From SM23-28-2 sp964512285 (GTDB lineage Bacteria > Chloroflexota > Dehalococcoidia > SM23-28-2): a DNA stretch of 19,841 nucleotides. The stretch spans positions 1 through 19,841 of the forward strand of contig CAZEJO010000036.1 in NCBI GenBank assembly GCA_964512285.1. Direction: 5' to 3'. Shown piece after piece: positions 1-6,930 of the stretch. Position 1 is the first letter of the stretch. Each line of letters starts with the position of its first letter. The notes beneath the pieces were generated by a model. The model had not been told where the DNA came from and ran no database searches. It saw only the letters and a program-made list of their open reading frames with translations. The translations under genes and the position numbers were made by a program.

Positions 1-114
1 AGGCACGGCCAGCTTGCGCGGCAGAAGGTAGTTGCGAGCGTAGCCGTTGGCTACGTTCCTCACCTCGCCGATGCGGCCGGAGCCCTCCACCTCCTCCAGA
101 AATACGACCTTCAC
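1..114 (-). CDS. rplI: 50S ribosomal protein L9, N-terminal part (cut by window edge)
   Basis: The first 38 residues are visible, from MKVVFLEEVEG to LPRKLAVP. The glycine-rich stretch followed by NVANGYARNYLLP is the signature of the L9 N-terminal domain, which binds 23S rRNA near the L1 stalk. The start is GTG, preceded by a strong GGGGAGG ribosome binding site about 8 nt upstream. The rest of the gene lies beyond the left edge. A sigma70-type promoter, DnaA-box-like sites and a leader hairpin lie between this gene and purL, so it appears to begin its own transcription unit. In many bacteria rplI is followed by dnaB; that cannot be checked here. Confidence 0.95.
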   Translation of the reverse strand, partial: MKVVFLEEVEGSGRIGEVRNVANGYARNYLLPRKLAVP

Positions 115-147
115 TGCGCACCCTCCCCGTCAGGCTGACTGCCTCCC

Positions 148-180
148 GCCGTCAGCATCATGCCACGACCCGCTGACGGC
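148..180 (-). promoter_or_regulatory. Leader hairpin upstream of rplI
   Basis: A perfect 9-bp inverted repeat (148-156 with 172-180, arms GCCGTCAGC/GCTGACGGC) with a 15-nt loop lies in the predicted rplI 5' leader, about 33 nt before the start codon. No T-tract follows on the minus strand, so it looks less like a terminator than a leader structure. A role in ribosomal-protein autoregulation is only a guess. Confidence 0.45.
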
Positions 181-192
181 AACACAAGAGGC

Positions 193-242
193 TTCTCCAC
201 AAAAGTTATGAAACATTATCCCAAGGTTTCCACTTATCCACA
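193..242 (+). promoter_or_regulatory. Cluster of DnaA-box-like sites
   Basis: A perfect match to the E. coli DnaA box TTATCCACA is at 234-242. TTCTCCACA (one mismatch) is at 193-201 and TTATCCCAA (two mismatches) at 216-224. All three have the same orientation in a locally AT-rich stretch. They sit just downstream of the predicted rplI transcription start, so DnaA could act on rplI and whatever follows it, or the region could be part of an origin. DnaA binding is inferred from the motif alone. Confidence 0.4.
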
Positions 243-263
243 TTAGAACATACGTCCCAGTCC

Positions 264-291
264 AGTTTACTATCTGCCGCGCCGATGTCAA
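264..291 (-). promoter_or_regulatory. Sigma70-type promoter for rplI
   Basis: On the minus strand TTGACA (286-291) is followed after 16 bp by TAAACT (264-269), four of six matches to the -10 consensus. Transcription would start near 257, giving a leader of about 140 nt that contains the DnaA-box-like sites and the hairpin. Confidence 0.5.
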
Positions 292-297
292 GCCCGT

Positions 298-333
298 GTA
301 AGAAAGCAAGAAGGCCGCCTGCCCCTTGCGGCC
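298..333 (-). terminator. Probable intrinsic terminator after purL
   Basis: GGCCGC (313-318) pairs with GCGGCC (328-333) around a 9-nt loop. Read on the minus strand the hairpin is followed by the T-rich stretch TTCTTGCTTTCTTAC. It lies about 26 nt beyond the purL stop codon and before the rplI promoter. Confidence 0.55.
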
Positions 334-359
334 CCTGTTCCTGCCAAGCCCGACTCGCC

Positions 360-2579
360 TCACGCCCTCAGCGCCCTCTCCACGCCTCCCCCGTAGGCCG
401 CCGCCAGTTCCGCCAGCGGCAGGTCGATGTAGCTCCCCAGCACCATGCGCCGGCCTGCCACCCGCCCGATGCGGGCGATGGGCACGTCGTGAGCGGCCGC
501 AACCCCTGCCAGGCGTTCCCCCGCCTCCGGCGCAACCGCCATCACGATGCGCGACTGGCCTTCGCCGAACAGGGCAGCGTCCAGGCGACCGCCCATCTTG
601 ACGCCCGAGGCGTCGAGACCCAGGCCGCCGCCGATGCACATCTCCGCCAGCGCCACCGCCAAGCCGCCCTCCGCGCAGTCGTGGCAGGCCGTCGCCAGGC
701 CGTCGCCAATGGCCACCAGCGCCGCCCGCTGCAGCCGCACCTCCAGATCGAGATCGATGGATGGCCGTCCGGCCACGAGGCCGTGCGCCTCTTTCAGGTA
801 TTCACTCCCCGCCAGCGCTGAGGCATCGCCCGCCAGCCCACCGCCCAGCAGGAACACCTCCTGCCCCTCCTGAGCGAAGGCCATCGGGCAGCGGCGGGAG
901 ACGTCCTCCAGCAGCCCCAGCATGCCGATGACCGGCGATGGGTAGACCGCCTGGCCGCCGGTCTCGTTGTACAGGCTCACGTTGCCCGATATGACAGGGA
1001 CGCCCAGCTTGGCGCAGGCCGCGGCCATCCCGCCGATGACCTGCTCCATCTGGTAGTACACCTCCGGACGGTTAGGGTCCCCGAAGTTCAAGCAGTCGGT
1101 GATCGCGACGGGCTGGGCGCCCACGCAGACCACGTTGCGGGCCGCCTCCGCCACAGCGATCGCCCCGCCCGCGTGCGGGTCGAGGTAGCAGTAGCGCCCG
1201 TTGCCGTCGGTGCACAGAGCGATGCCTTTCTTCGTACCCCGGATGCGCATCACGGCAGCGTCGCCGCCGGGGCCGTCTGCAGTGTTGGTGAGCACGTGGT
1301 GGTCATACTGACGATACACCCATCGCTTGCTGGCGATAGTGGGCCGCGACAGCAGCCGCAGGAGAACGGACCCCGCCTCGGTCACGTCCGGCAGAGAATC
1401 GAGGTCAAACACTTGCAGCTCCGCAAGCTCGGCGGGCGGCACCCCCTGCCGGCTGTACTGGGGCGCCTCGGTCAGCAGCCCCACCGGCAGCCGTGCCACC
1501 TCCTGCTCGCCCTCACGGATGCGCGCCACCCCGTCGTCCGTCACCACGCCAATGATCGTCGAGCGCAGCTCCCAGCGGTCGAACAGGGCCTTCACGTCGT
1601 CCTCGTGGCCCTTCCTAACGATGATCAGCATGCGCTCCTGCGACTCGGCGATCATGACCTCGTAGGGGGTCATCCCCTCCTCTCGCCGCGGCACCCTAGC
1701 CACGTCGATCTCTAGGCCGGTGCCCCCTCTGGCCACCGACTCCAGGGAGGAGGCGGTGAGGCCGGCCGCCCCCAGGTCCTGAATGCCGACGATCCACTCC
1801 GCGTGGTTGTGAGCGAGGTCCAGGCAGGCCTCCATCAACAGCTTCTCCAGAAACGGGTCGCCTATCTGCACCGCTGGCCGCAGCTCATCGTAGCGCGCGT
1901 GCGGGTCGGTGCGCGAGGCCAGGCCCGAGGCGCCGTGCAGGCCGTCGCGGCCGGTGTCCGACCCCACCAGCATCAGCGGATTGCCCGCCCCCGTGGCCCG
2001 CGCGCTCGCCAGCCGCTCCTTGGACGCCACCCCAACGCACATCACGTTGATTAGCGGGTTCTCAGAATACTCCTCCTCGAAGTAGACCTCGCCCCCTACG
2101 GTGGGGATGCCCATGCAATTGCCATAGCCGGCGATGCCCGCTACCACGCCCTCGAACAGGTAGCGATTCCGCTGCTCGCTCAGCGGCCCGAACCGCAGCG
2201 AGTCCAGCAGGGCGATAGGCCGCGCCCCCATCGCGAAGACGTCCCGCACGATGCCGCCGATGCCGGTGGCCGCCCCCTGGTATGGCTCGATCGCCGACGG
2301 GTGGTTGTGCGACTCGATCTTCATCACCACGCACAGCCCATCGCCGATGTCGACGGCGCCGGCGTTCTCGGCTCCCCGTCGGGTCAGGACGAAGGGACCT
2401 TCAGAGGGCAGAATGCGCAGGAGCGGCCCCGAGTTCTTATAGCCGCAGTGCTCGCTCCACAGCGCGCCGAACATGCCCAACTCGAGCTCGTTGGGCTCGC
2501 GCCCCAGGCGCTCCACGATTAGCTCGTACTCATCCCAGCTCAGGGCGATTTGGTCGAGGAAACGCTGTGATACAGACAT
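360..2579 (-). CDS. purL: Phosphoribosylformylglycinamidine synthase subunit PurL (FGAM synthase II)
   Basis: This 739-residue protein is the usual length of the short PurL that works with PurS and PurQ. It performs the ATP-dependent amidation of FGAR to FGAM in purine synthesis, using ammonia delivered by PurQ. Visible signatures include ESHNHPSAIEPYQGAATGIGG near residues 90-110, IPTVGGEVYFEEEY near 160, NCLNFG-like ITDCLNFGDPNRPE near 505, and VISGNVSLYNETGG near 540. The ATG start has no clear Shine-Dalgarno sequence; a candidate -10 box lies only 12 nt upstream, so the mRNA may be nearly leaderless. purQ lies 3.6 kb upstream on the same strand, separated by four unrelated membrane-protein genes. 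No purS is present in the window. Confidence 0.97.
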   Translation of the reverse strand: MSVSQRFLDQIALSWDEYELIVERLGREPNELELGMFGALWSEHCGYKNSGPLLRILPSEGPFVLTRRGAENAGAVDIGDGLCVVMKIESHNHPSAIEPYQGAATGIGGIVRDVFAMGARPIALLDSLRFGPLSEQRNRYLFEGVVAGIAGYGNCMGIPTVGGEVYFEEEYSENPLINVMCVGVASKERLASARATGAGNPLMLVGSDTGRDGLHGASGLASRTDPHARYDELRPAVQIGDPFLEKLLMEACLDLAHNHAEWIVGIQDLGAAGLTASSLESVARGGTGLEIDVARVPRREEGMTPYEVMIAESQERMLIIVRKGHEDDVKALFDRWELRSTIIGVVTDDGVARIREGEQEVARLPVGLLTEAPQYSRQGVPPAELAELQVFDLDSLPDVTEAGSVLLRLLSRPTIASKRWVYRQYDHHVLTNTADGPGGDAAVMRIRGTKKGIALCTDGNGRYCYLDPHAGGAIAVAEAARNVVCVGAQPVAITDCLNFGDPNRPEVYYQMEQVIGGMAAACAKLGVPVISGNVSLYNETGGQAVYPSPVIGMLGLLEDVSRRCPMAFAQEGQEVFLLGGGLAGDASALAGSEYLKEAHGLVAGRPSIDLDLEVRLQRAALVAIGDGLATACHDCAEGGLAVALAEMCIGGGLGLDASGVKMGGRLDAALFGEGQSRIVMAVAPEAGERLAGVAAAHDVPIARIGRVAGRRMVLGSYIDLPLAELAAAYGGGVERALRA

Positions 2580-2591
2580 GAGATCAGGCTA

Positions 2592-2620
2592 AGCATAGCG
2601 GACGCGGATCGCTGAGGCAA
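2592..2620 (-). promoter_or_regulatory. Candidate purL promoter close to the start codon
   Basis: TTGCCT (2615-2620) and TATGCT (2592-2597) are 17 bp apart on the minus strand; each matches four of six consensus positions. Transcription would begin about 6 nt before the purL ATG at 2579, which fits the lack of a ribosome binding site there. Confidence 0.4.
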
Positions 2621-2626
2621 CGAAAT

Positions 2627-2662
2627 GCGGTGCTTGACTCTAGAGCGGTGCTTGACTCTAGA
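2627..2662. repeat. Perfect tandem duplication of an 18-bp unit
   Basis: The unit GCGGTGCTTGACTCTAGA occurs twice back to back (2627-2644 and 2645-2662) in the gap between the first DUF4389 gene and purL, just upstream of the purL promoter candidate. It could be a chance tandem duplication or a paired operator. Confidence 0.85.
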
Positions 2663-2694
2663 CAAGAGGTGGAGAGCCAAGCCACCTCTGGCCG

Positions 2695-2717
2695 CTCGTC
2701 CTGAGCTTGTCGAAGGG
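2695..2717. repeat. Dispersed repeat of the CCCTTCG-n4-GCTCAGG type
   Basis: Read on the minus strand this 23-nt element begins CCCTTCGACAAGCTCAGG. It resembles the repeat arm at 11765-11790 (CCCTTCGCTGTGCTCAGG). It is flanked by a short inverted pair CCGCT (2692-2696) and AGCGG (2720-2724) and lies next to the stop codon of the neighbouring DUF4389 gene. Such elements are common intergenic repeats in some bacterial genomes. Confidence 0.55.
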
Positions 2718-2725
2718 CAAGCGGT

Positions 2726-3331
2726 CTATTGCAGGGAGAAGGGCGGATATTCGTCCCGCATCAGGAACATGTAGGCCTGAACTCGCAGAGTCCACCGCTG
2801 CACACCCACCCCGAACGTGTATAGCCCCTCTGGATACCGACCGGTGAACAGGATGGCAAACCAGGCGATGATTACGGTGACCAGCCAAGCCAGCAGCACG
2901 AACAGCAGCACTATGACCTGGGGGATGACAAGGATGAGCCGCAGGGCGACCAACCACCGGCTGCTCCGCTCGGGGTACTCCACCTCGAACGTCACGGGGT
3001 ACGACCCCTCCCCAAAGGGCGGATACTCGTCCCGCAGCAGGGCACCGTAGGCCATGACATTCGCCTTCCAGTCCATGTACGTCCTCGCCAGGTTCCACAG
3101 TCCTCGCGGGTACCTGCCGGTGAACAATATGGCGAACCACGATATCATCGAGGTCACCGAAACGACGGCGCCAAATACGCCCGTACCAGAATTCCCGCCC
3201 AGCCCTACGCTCCCGGGCGACCCCACGATCAGAACGTGGGGGATGGCGAGGATGAAACGGAAGGCCGTCGTTAGGCGGTTGCGCCCTGTGGTCTGGCGCT
3301 CCACATCGAAAGAAACCGGGTAGTCGGCCAT
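2726..3331 (-). CDS. Membrane protein with two DUF4389 repeats
   Basis: The 201-residue protein has two copies of a DUF4389-type unit (about residues 3-95 and 108-200). Each runs: YPV.F.VE.., one long hydrophobic segment starting FILAIPHV or LILVIPQV, then WFAILFTGRYP, then an amphipathic stretch ending in RDEYPPF. The family is a bacterial membrane domain without known function. I chose the ATG at 3331, giving MADYPVSFD, because AAGGAG lies 7 nt upstream; the longer frame would begin with a TTG inside that region. It is one of three DUF4389 genes lying between purQ and purL. No catalytic motif is visible. Confidence 0.85.
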   Translation of the reverse strand: MADYPVSFDVERQTTGRNRLTTAFRFILAIPHVLIVGSPGSVGLGGNSGTGVFGAVVSVTSMISWFAILFTGRYPRGLWNLARTYMDWKANVMAYGALLRDEYPPFGEGSYPVTFEVEYPERSSRWLVALRLILVIPQVIVLLFVLLAWLVTVIIAWFAILFTGRYPEGLYTFGVGVQRWTLRVQAYMFLMRDEYPPFSLQ

Positions 3332-3436
3332 CGCCGTGCTCCTTCCCAAGAAACCTCTCTCACACAGAGATGACTATGGCCCCGCACCGGGACCGCAGCC
3401 ATCCCAGCACAAGGCGAAGAGGACGTCCGCAGAATG

Positions 3437-4318
3437 CTAGCCGGATCTTAACCCCTCACCGCAGCTTGAGCAGAACACATCGCCGGCTTCCACTCGCGCG
3501 CCACAATGAGAGCAGAAGCGGCGTTCTGTCGTTTCCGCCGGCGCACGAGCGGCGGGCGGCGGAGCAGGCGCTGGCGGCGCCTCAGCCGCCCCGCTGACGC
3601 CGATCAGCGGCGGCGGCGGGATCGCCTCAAAGCGCGATAGCATCTCCTTGTAGGCAGTGGTCTCGAAGCTGAACAGGTAGTGAATCCCCACAGCCAAGAG
3701 GGCCACGACCACGGGCCCGAGGGCCGGCAGCCAGCCTACAGGTTCCACGCGCTCCACAGCGAAGGCGTTGGCCAGCCCGCCGCCCAAGAGCCACATGCCG
3801 GAGAGGAAGGCAATGATCCAGGAGACGGCGAAGAGGGTATACAGATAGGTCCGGTGGAGAAAGAAGGTGGCCCGAAATTCCTCGTCCTCTCTGATGCTGC
3901 GCAACCGCCTCTCCGCCTGGAACCAGTGATAGGCCCAGATAGCCCCGCCGATGATAATAGCAGTAACGGACGCGGCCAGAGCCTGGCGATAGCCGTCATC
4001 TCCGACGGCGCCCTCAGATACGACTCGGGCGATGGTGGTGCTAATGAGCAGGGACAGACCGATGACCAGTGTCGCGAAGCCTACGAAGCTAACAACGTAG
4101 AGATACTGACGCCGTCCAGCCCCTGGAGCTACGGCAGGCCGCGCCCCGACGTCACGGAAGATGAGGTATAGGATCAAGGGCGCCACCAGAAGCCAGCCCG
4201 CAAGAAACATGGCCAGTGCCCAGCCGATGGACGCTTTGCCCCGGTCGGTAGCGTCGAAGTATACCCACATCGCCAGAGCTAGCCACAGAATGCCGAAACC
4301 GATGGCTATAGCCCACAT
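3437..4318 (-). CDS. Polytopic membrane protein with C-terminal zinc ribbon (DUF5671-like)
   Basis: The 293-residue protein has about six hydrophobic segments: two near residues 3-20 and 30-54, then a central set beginning QYLYVVSFVGFATLVIGL that resembles DUF5671 membrane domains. A proline- and alanine-rich linker (about 240-265) leads to a zinc ribbon with CSHCG and CSSCG pairs near the C-terminus. Such double-CxxC ribbons bind one zinc ion and are often tethers or sensors. The ATG is preceded by GGGAGGTG, a strong binding site. It lies between two DUF4389 genes and probably belongs to the same envelope module. The family assignment is from pattern memory; the specific function is unknown. 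Confidence 0.75.
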   Translation of the reverse strand: MWAIAIGFGILWLALAMWVYFDATDRGKASIGWALAMFLAGWLLVAPLILYLIFRDVGARPAVAPGAGRRQYLYVVSFVGFATLVIGLSLLISTTIARVVSEGAVGDDGYRQALAASVTAIIIGGAIWAYHWFQAERRLRSIREDEEFRATFFLHRTYLYTLFAVSWIIAFLSGMWLLGGGLANAFAVERVEPVGWLPALGPVVVALLAVGIHYLFSFETTAYKEMLSRFEAIPPPPLIGVSGAAEAPPAPAPPPAARAPAETTERRFCSHCGARVEAGDVFCSSCGEGLRSG

Positions 4319-4397
4319 TCAACACCTCCCGTGCAACCATCCACTATGGCTGGGCACCGCAGTGCGGCCGCAGCCGTCTTCGACCAAGGCGGGCGGT

Positions 4398-4967
4398 CTA
4401 TTTTAGCGAGAAGGGCGGGTACTTGTCGGTGAGCAGATAGAATGCGTAGGCCGATACCCGAAGCACCCAGCGATGCACCCCGACGCTGAAGGCGAACAGA
4501 GGGCGCGGATACCTGGCCGTGAAGAGGATCGCGAACCAGGCGATTATCAGCACTACGTAATATACGAGGTACAGAATCATCAAGATGATAAAGTGGGGCA
4601 GCGCCAGCAGCCACTTCACGAAGGGCAGCCAGCGGTTAAGATCGTCCGGATAGTCCACATCGAGATGCACCGCCTGATCCTCGTCCAGGGCAGGATAGTC
4701 GTCCCGCATGAGAAATAAGTAGACGTTGATCCGGTACATATAGCGAAGGAAGTTCACCATGAAATCGAACCACCACCGGGGGTACTTCTTCCTGAAAAGG
4801 ATAGTGAGGAATGCTGCTGCGGGAATCATTGCGGCCGCCGATATGATGTAGAGGATAACGTAGGCCGGGAAGATCAGCAGCCACTTGAGAAAGATCTTCC
4901 AGCGGGAGAGACGTTCTGGGTAGTCCACATCGAAGGTGACGGGATAAGCAGCACCCTCAGTAGCCAT
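4398..4967 (-). CDS. Membrane protein with two DUF4389 repeats
   Basis: The 189-residue protein repeats the DUF4389 pattern twice: YPVTFDVDYPERLSRWK with a hydrophobic segment and RDDYPAL in the first half, then VDYPDDLNRW, LALPHFIILMILYLVYYVVL, WFAILFTARYPRP and TDKYPPFSLK in the second. The last residues YPPFSLK closely match the YPPFSLQ end of the gene at 2726-3331, which points to duplication. The ATG is preceded by GAGGAGGGA. A hairpin lies in the gap to the upstream gene. The function is not known; membrane location is clear. Confidence 0.85.
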   Translation of the reverse strand: MATEGAAYPVTFDVDYPERLSRWKIFLKWLLIFPAYVILYIISAAAMIPAAAFLTILFRKKYPRWWFDFMVNFLRYMYRINVYLFLMRDDYPALDEDQAVHLDVDYPDDLNRWLPFVKWLLALPHFIILMILYLVYYVVLIIAWFAILFTARYPRPLFAFSVGVHRWVLRVSAYAFYLLTDKYPPFSLK

Positions 4968-4988
4968 AGCACTCCCTCCTCTAAGAAT

Positions 4989-5019
4989 GCCTTGCCGCCG
5001 CCAACTTACACGGCAAGGC
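4989..5019 (-). terminator. Intergenic hairpin between two DUF4389 genes
   Basis: A perfect 9-bp stem (4989-4997 with 5011-5019, arms GCCTTGCCG/CGGCAAGGC) with a 13-nt loop lies just after the stop codon at 5039. On the minus strand it is followed by ATTCTTAG, a weak T-tract, and then by the ribosome binding site of the next gene. It may be a partial terminator or a processing site within the operon. Confidence 0.45.
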
Positions 5020-5038
5020 CAAGGCTGTCAACGCCGCC

Positions 5039-6145
5039 TCACTCGAACACGTACTTTACCGTCTTCAGAGAGGCGAAGCCCGGAGAGAAGTCCAGCCGGG
5101 CCGGATCCACCTCCGACGGCACCTCGAAGACCACCCTCACCGCCGCTGTCCTGTCCTTCTTCAGCTTCTGCGTCGCCGGGTGGCCCGCCACCAACACCAA
5201 CTCGGGCTCGTGCTTGTCCCCGTCCTCGTCCCTCAGCGTGAAGTCCGACTCCCTGATCTTGACGTCTCGCCAGCTATCGTTCAGCATCGAGAATTCGAAC
5301 ATGACCAGCCGGTTGCCGCTCTCCGGCTCCAGAAGCGTCTCCTCTTCGGTCAACGGGTCGGTCGCTGAGAGTAAATCTACCCAGATGTCGCCGATCTCCA
5401 CGCTATCCGCCGGCACGCCCGCCTGCAGCCGTTCGTAGTCCACCTCCACCTCCAGTTCCTCGCCCAGCAGTAGGATGCCGGCCACGCTGCCAGCGATGAT
5501 TCCCCCCGTCAGCAAGAAGCCGATGATGGACGAGATGAGGTACGCGTCCCCACCCGCCGGCCCAGCCGTCGCCGACAGGTTGAACGGCGGGTACTCGTCC
5601 GTCAGGGAGAGCACATAGGCGTTGACGCGCGCACCCCAGCGCATCACTCCCACCACGTAGTCGAACAGCCCCTTCGGATATCGCCCCGCAAAAAGGATGA
5701 AGAACCAAGCCACAACCGTCACCAGCAGAGCGCCTATCCACAGGAAGGAGAGAATGATGAAGTGCGGGATGGCGGTGATGACCTTCCAGATCAGTACCTT
5801 CCAGCGGATAAGCCGCTCCGGGTAGCGCACGTCGAAGTCGATGGGGTAGTCGCCCTCAAAGGGCGGATACACCTCCGCCAGCAGAAGAACGTAGCCCTGC
5901 GCTCGGCTCTGCCAGCGATAGAGGGCCACCATAAAGTCGAACAGCCACCGGGGTATGCGCCCCCTGACGATAATCGCCAGCCACGACGCTAGTACCACAG
6001 CGTCGAGGGCTGACACCACGACCGCCCAGAAGATCAGAACCGGAATCGCCAGGAAGATGCGCAGGAACGTCTTCCAGCGCGACACGCGTTCCGGGTATGC
6101 CGCCTCGAAGATCACTGGGTAAGGTGCCGCTTCAGCCGTAGCCAT
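5039..6145 (-). CDS. Tandem DUF4389 membrane protein fused to a DUF4352-like extracellular domain
   Basis: This 368-residue protein starts MATAEAAPYPVIFE. Residues about 8-195 hold two DUF4389 units ending VYPPFEGDYPID and TDEYPPFNLS. A further transmembrane helix follows (about 208-228, ISSIIGFLLTGGIIAGSVAG). The C-terminal 135 residues look like a DUF4352-type immunoglobulin-like domain, with WRDVKIRESDFTLRDEDG and VRVVFEVPSEVDPARLDF strands. The reading frame stays open further upstream through purQ, but that part is out-of-frame shadow; the ATG at 6145 has GAGAGGGGG before it and starts 14 nt after the purQ stop, so it is likely cotranscribed with purQ. Function unknown; an envelope role is inferred. 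Confidence 0.85.
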   Translation of the reverse strand: MATAEAAPYPVIFEAAYPERVSRWKTFLRIFLAIPVLIFWAVVVSALDAVVLASWLAIIVRGRIPRWLFDFMVALYRWQSRAQGYVLLLAEVYPPFEGDYPIDFDVRYPERLIRWKVLIWKVITAIPHFIILSFLWIGALLVTVVAWFFILFAGRYPKGLFDYVVGVMRWGARVNAYVLSLTDEYPPFNLSATAGPAGGDAYLISSIIGFLLTGGIIAGSVAGILLLGEELEVEVDYERLQAGVPADSVEIGDIWVDLLSATDPLTEEETLLEPESGNRLVMFEFSMLNDSWRDVKIRESDFTLRDEDGDKHEPELVLVAGHPATQKLKKDRTAAVRVVFEVPSEVDPARLDFSPGFASLKTVKYVFE

Positions 6146-6159
6146 AGCCGTACCCCCTC

Positions 6160-6861
6160 TCACGCCACGGTCGGCGTCGAGGCTTCGATGATCGAGCGCC
6201 AGATGGGCAGCCCGCCCTCGCCCCCCAGCAGCGCCTCGCTGGCCCGCTCGGGGTGAGGCATCATCCCCAGCACATTTCCCTGCTCGTTGACGATGCCGGC
6301 GATGTTGTTGGCGCTGCCGTTGGGGTTGGCCTCCGCCGTGGCCTGGCCGGCGGCGTCGCAGTAGCGGAAGACCACCCGCCTTTCCGCCTCCAGGCGGGCC
6401 AGTGTCTCGGCGTCGGCGTAATAGCGGCCCTCGCCGTGGCCGATGGGGATGGCCAGCACCTGACCTTCCTGACAAGCGCCGGTGAAGGGCGTATCGGTGT
6501 TCTCCACCCGCAGGTTCACCCACTGACAGCGATACTGAAGGCTCTCGTTGCGTATCAGAGCGCCCGGCAGCAGCCCCGCCTCGCACAGGATCTGGAAGCC
6601 GTTGCAGATGCCCAGGACCAGCTTGCCCGCCTGAGCCTGGCGTACCACCGCCTCCATCACCGGCGAGAAGCGGGCGATGGCCCCCGCCCGCAGGTAATCG
6701 CCGTAGGAGAAGCCGCCGGGGAGGATGATGCAGTCGTAGGAGGAGAGGTCGGCCTCGCGATGCCACACATAGTCCGTGGGCTGGCCCAGGATGTCGTTCA
6801 GGACGTAGTAGCAGTCACCGTCGCTCCAGGTGCCCGGGAAAACGATAACCGCGAAGCGCAT
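6160..6861 (-). CDS. purQ: Phosphoribosylformylglycinamidine synthase glutaminase subunit PurQ
   Basis: The 233-residue class I glutamine amidotransferase supplies ammonia to PurL. The nucleophile is Cys86 in LGICNGFQIL, and His203 and Glu205 lie in MMPHPERA. ILPGGFSYGDYLRAGAIA (about 46-63) is typical of PurQ. I chose the ATG giving MRFAVIVFPGTW, the normal family start, rather than a GTG 13 codons earlier. There is no ribosome binding site, but a perfect TATAAT ends 9 nt before the ATG, which suggests a leaderless transcript. The upstream neighbour encodes an HD phosphohydrolase, not PurS, so the third FGAM synthase subunit must lie elsewhere. Confidence 0.96.
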   Translation of the reverse strand: MRFAVIVFPGTWSDGDCYYVLNDILGQPTDYVWHREADLSSYDCIILPGGFSYGDYLRAGAIARFSPVMEAVVRQAQAGKLVLGICNGFQILCEAGLLPGALIRNESLQYRCQWVNLRVENTDTPFTGACQEGQVLAIPIGHGEGRYYADAETLARLEAERRVVFRYCDAAGQATAEANPNGSANNIAGIVNEQGNVLGMMPHPERASEALLGGEGGLPIWRSIIEASTPTVA

Positions 6862-6870
6862 CTCATGCCG

Positions 6871-6876
6871 ATTATA
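6871..6876 (-). promoter_or_regulatory. Perfect -10 box directly before purQ (probable leaderless start)
   Basis: TATAAT on the minus strand is separated from the purQ ATG by only 9 nt, so the transcript would begin at or within a few bases of the start codon. No good -35 box is seen at 16-18 bp, and no Shine-Dalgarno sequence is present. Confidence 0.5.
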
Positions 6877-6930
6877 CCCGACAGCGGCCCTCCCTGACAC
6901 CCCGTGTAGCCCTTAAGATCCGCCGGCAGC

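Noticed and set aside
193..242. Definite replication origin
   Set aside because: Only three boxes, two imperfect, with codirectional flanking genes and no dnaA or dnaN in view.
1173..1715. Long plus-strand frames inside purL, pyrG and the amidohydrolase
   Set aside because: They are antisense shadows in GC-rich genes, with low-complexity Arg/His/Pro-rich translations and no ribosome binding site.
6146..6766. N-terminal extension of the DUF4389/DUF4352 protein through the purQ region
   Set aside because: The frame is open only as a shadow of purQ; its translation is Gly/Arg-rich and low in complexity, and a good ATG with ribosome binding site lies at 6145.
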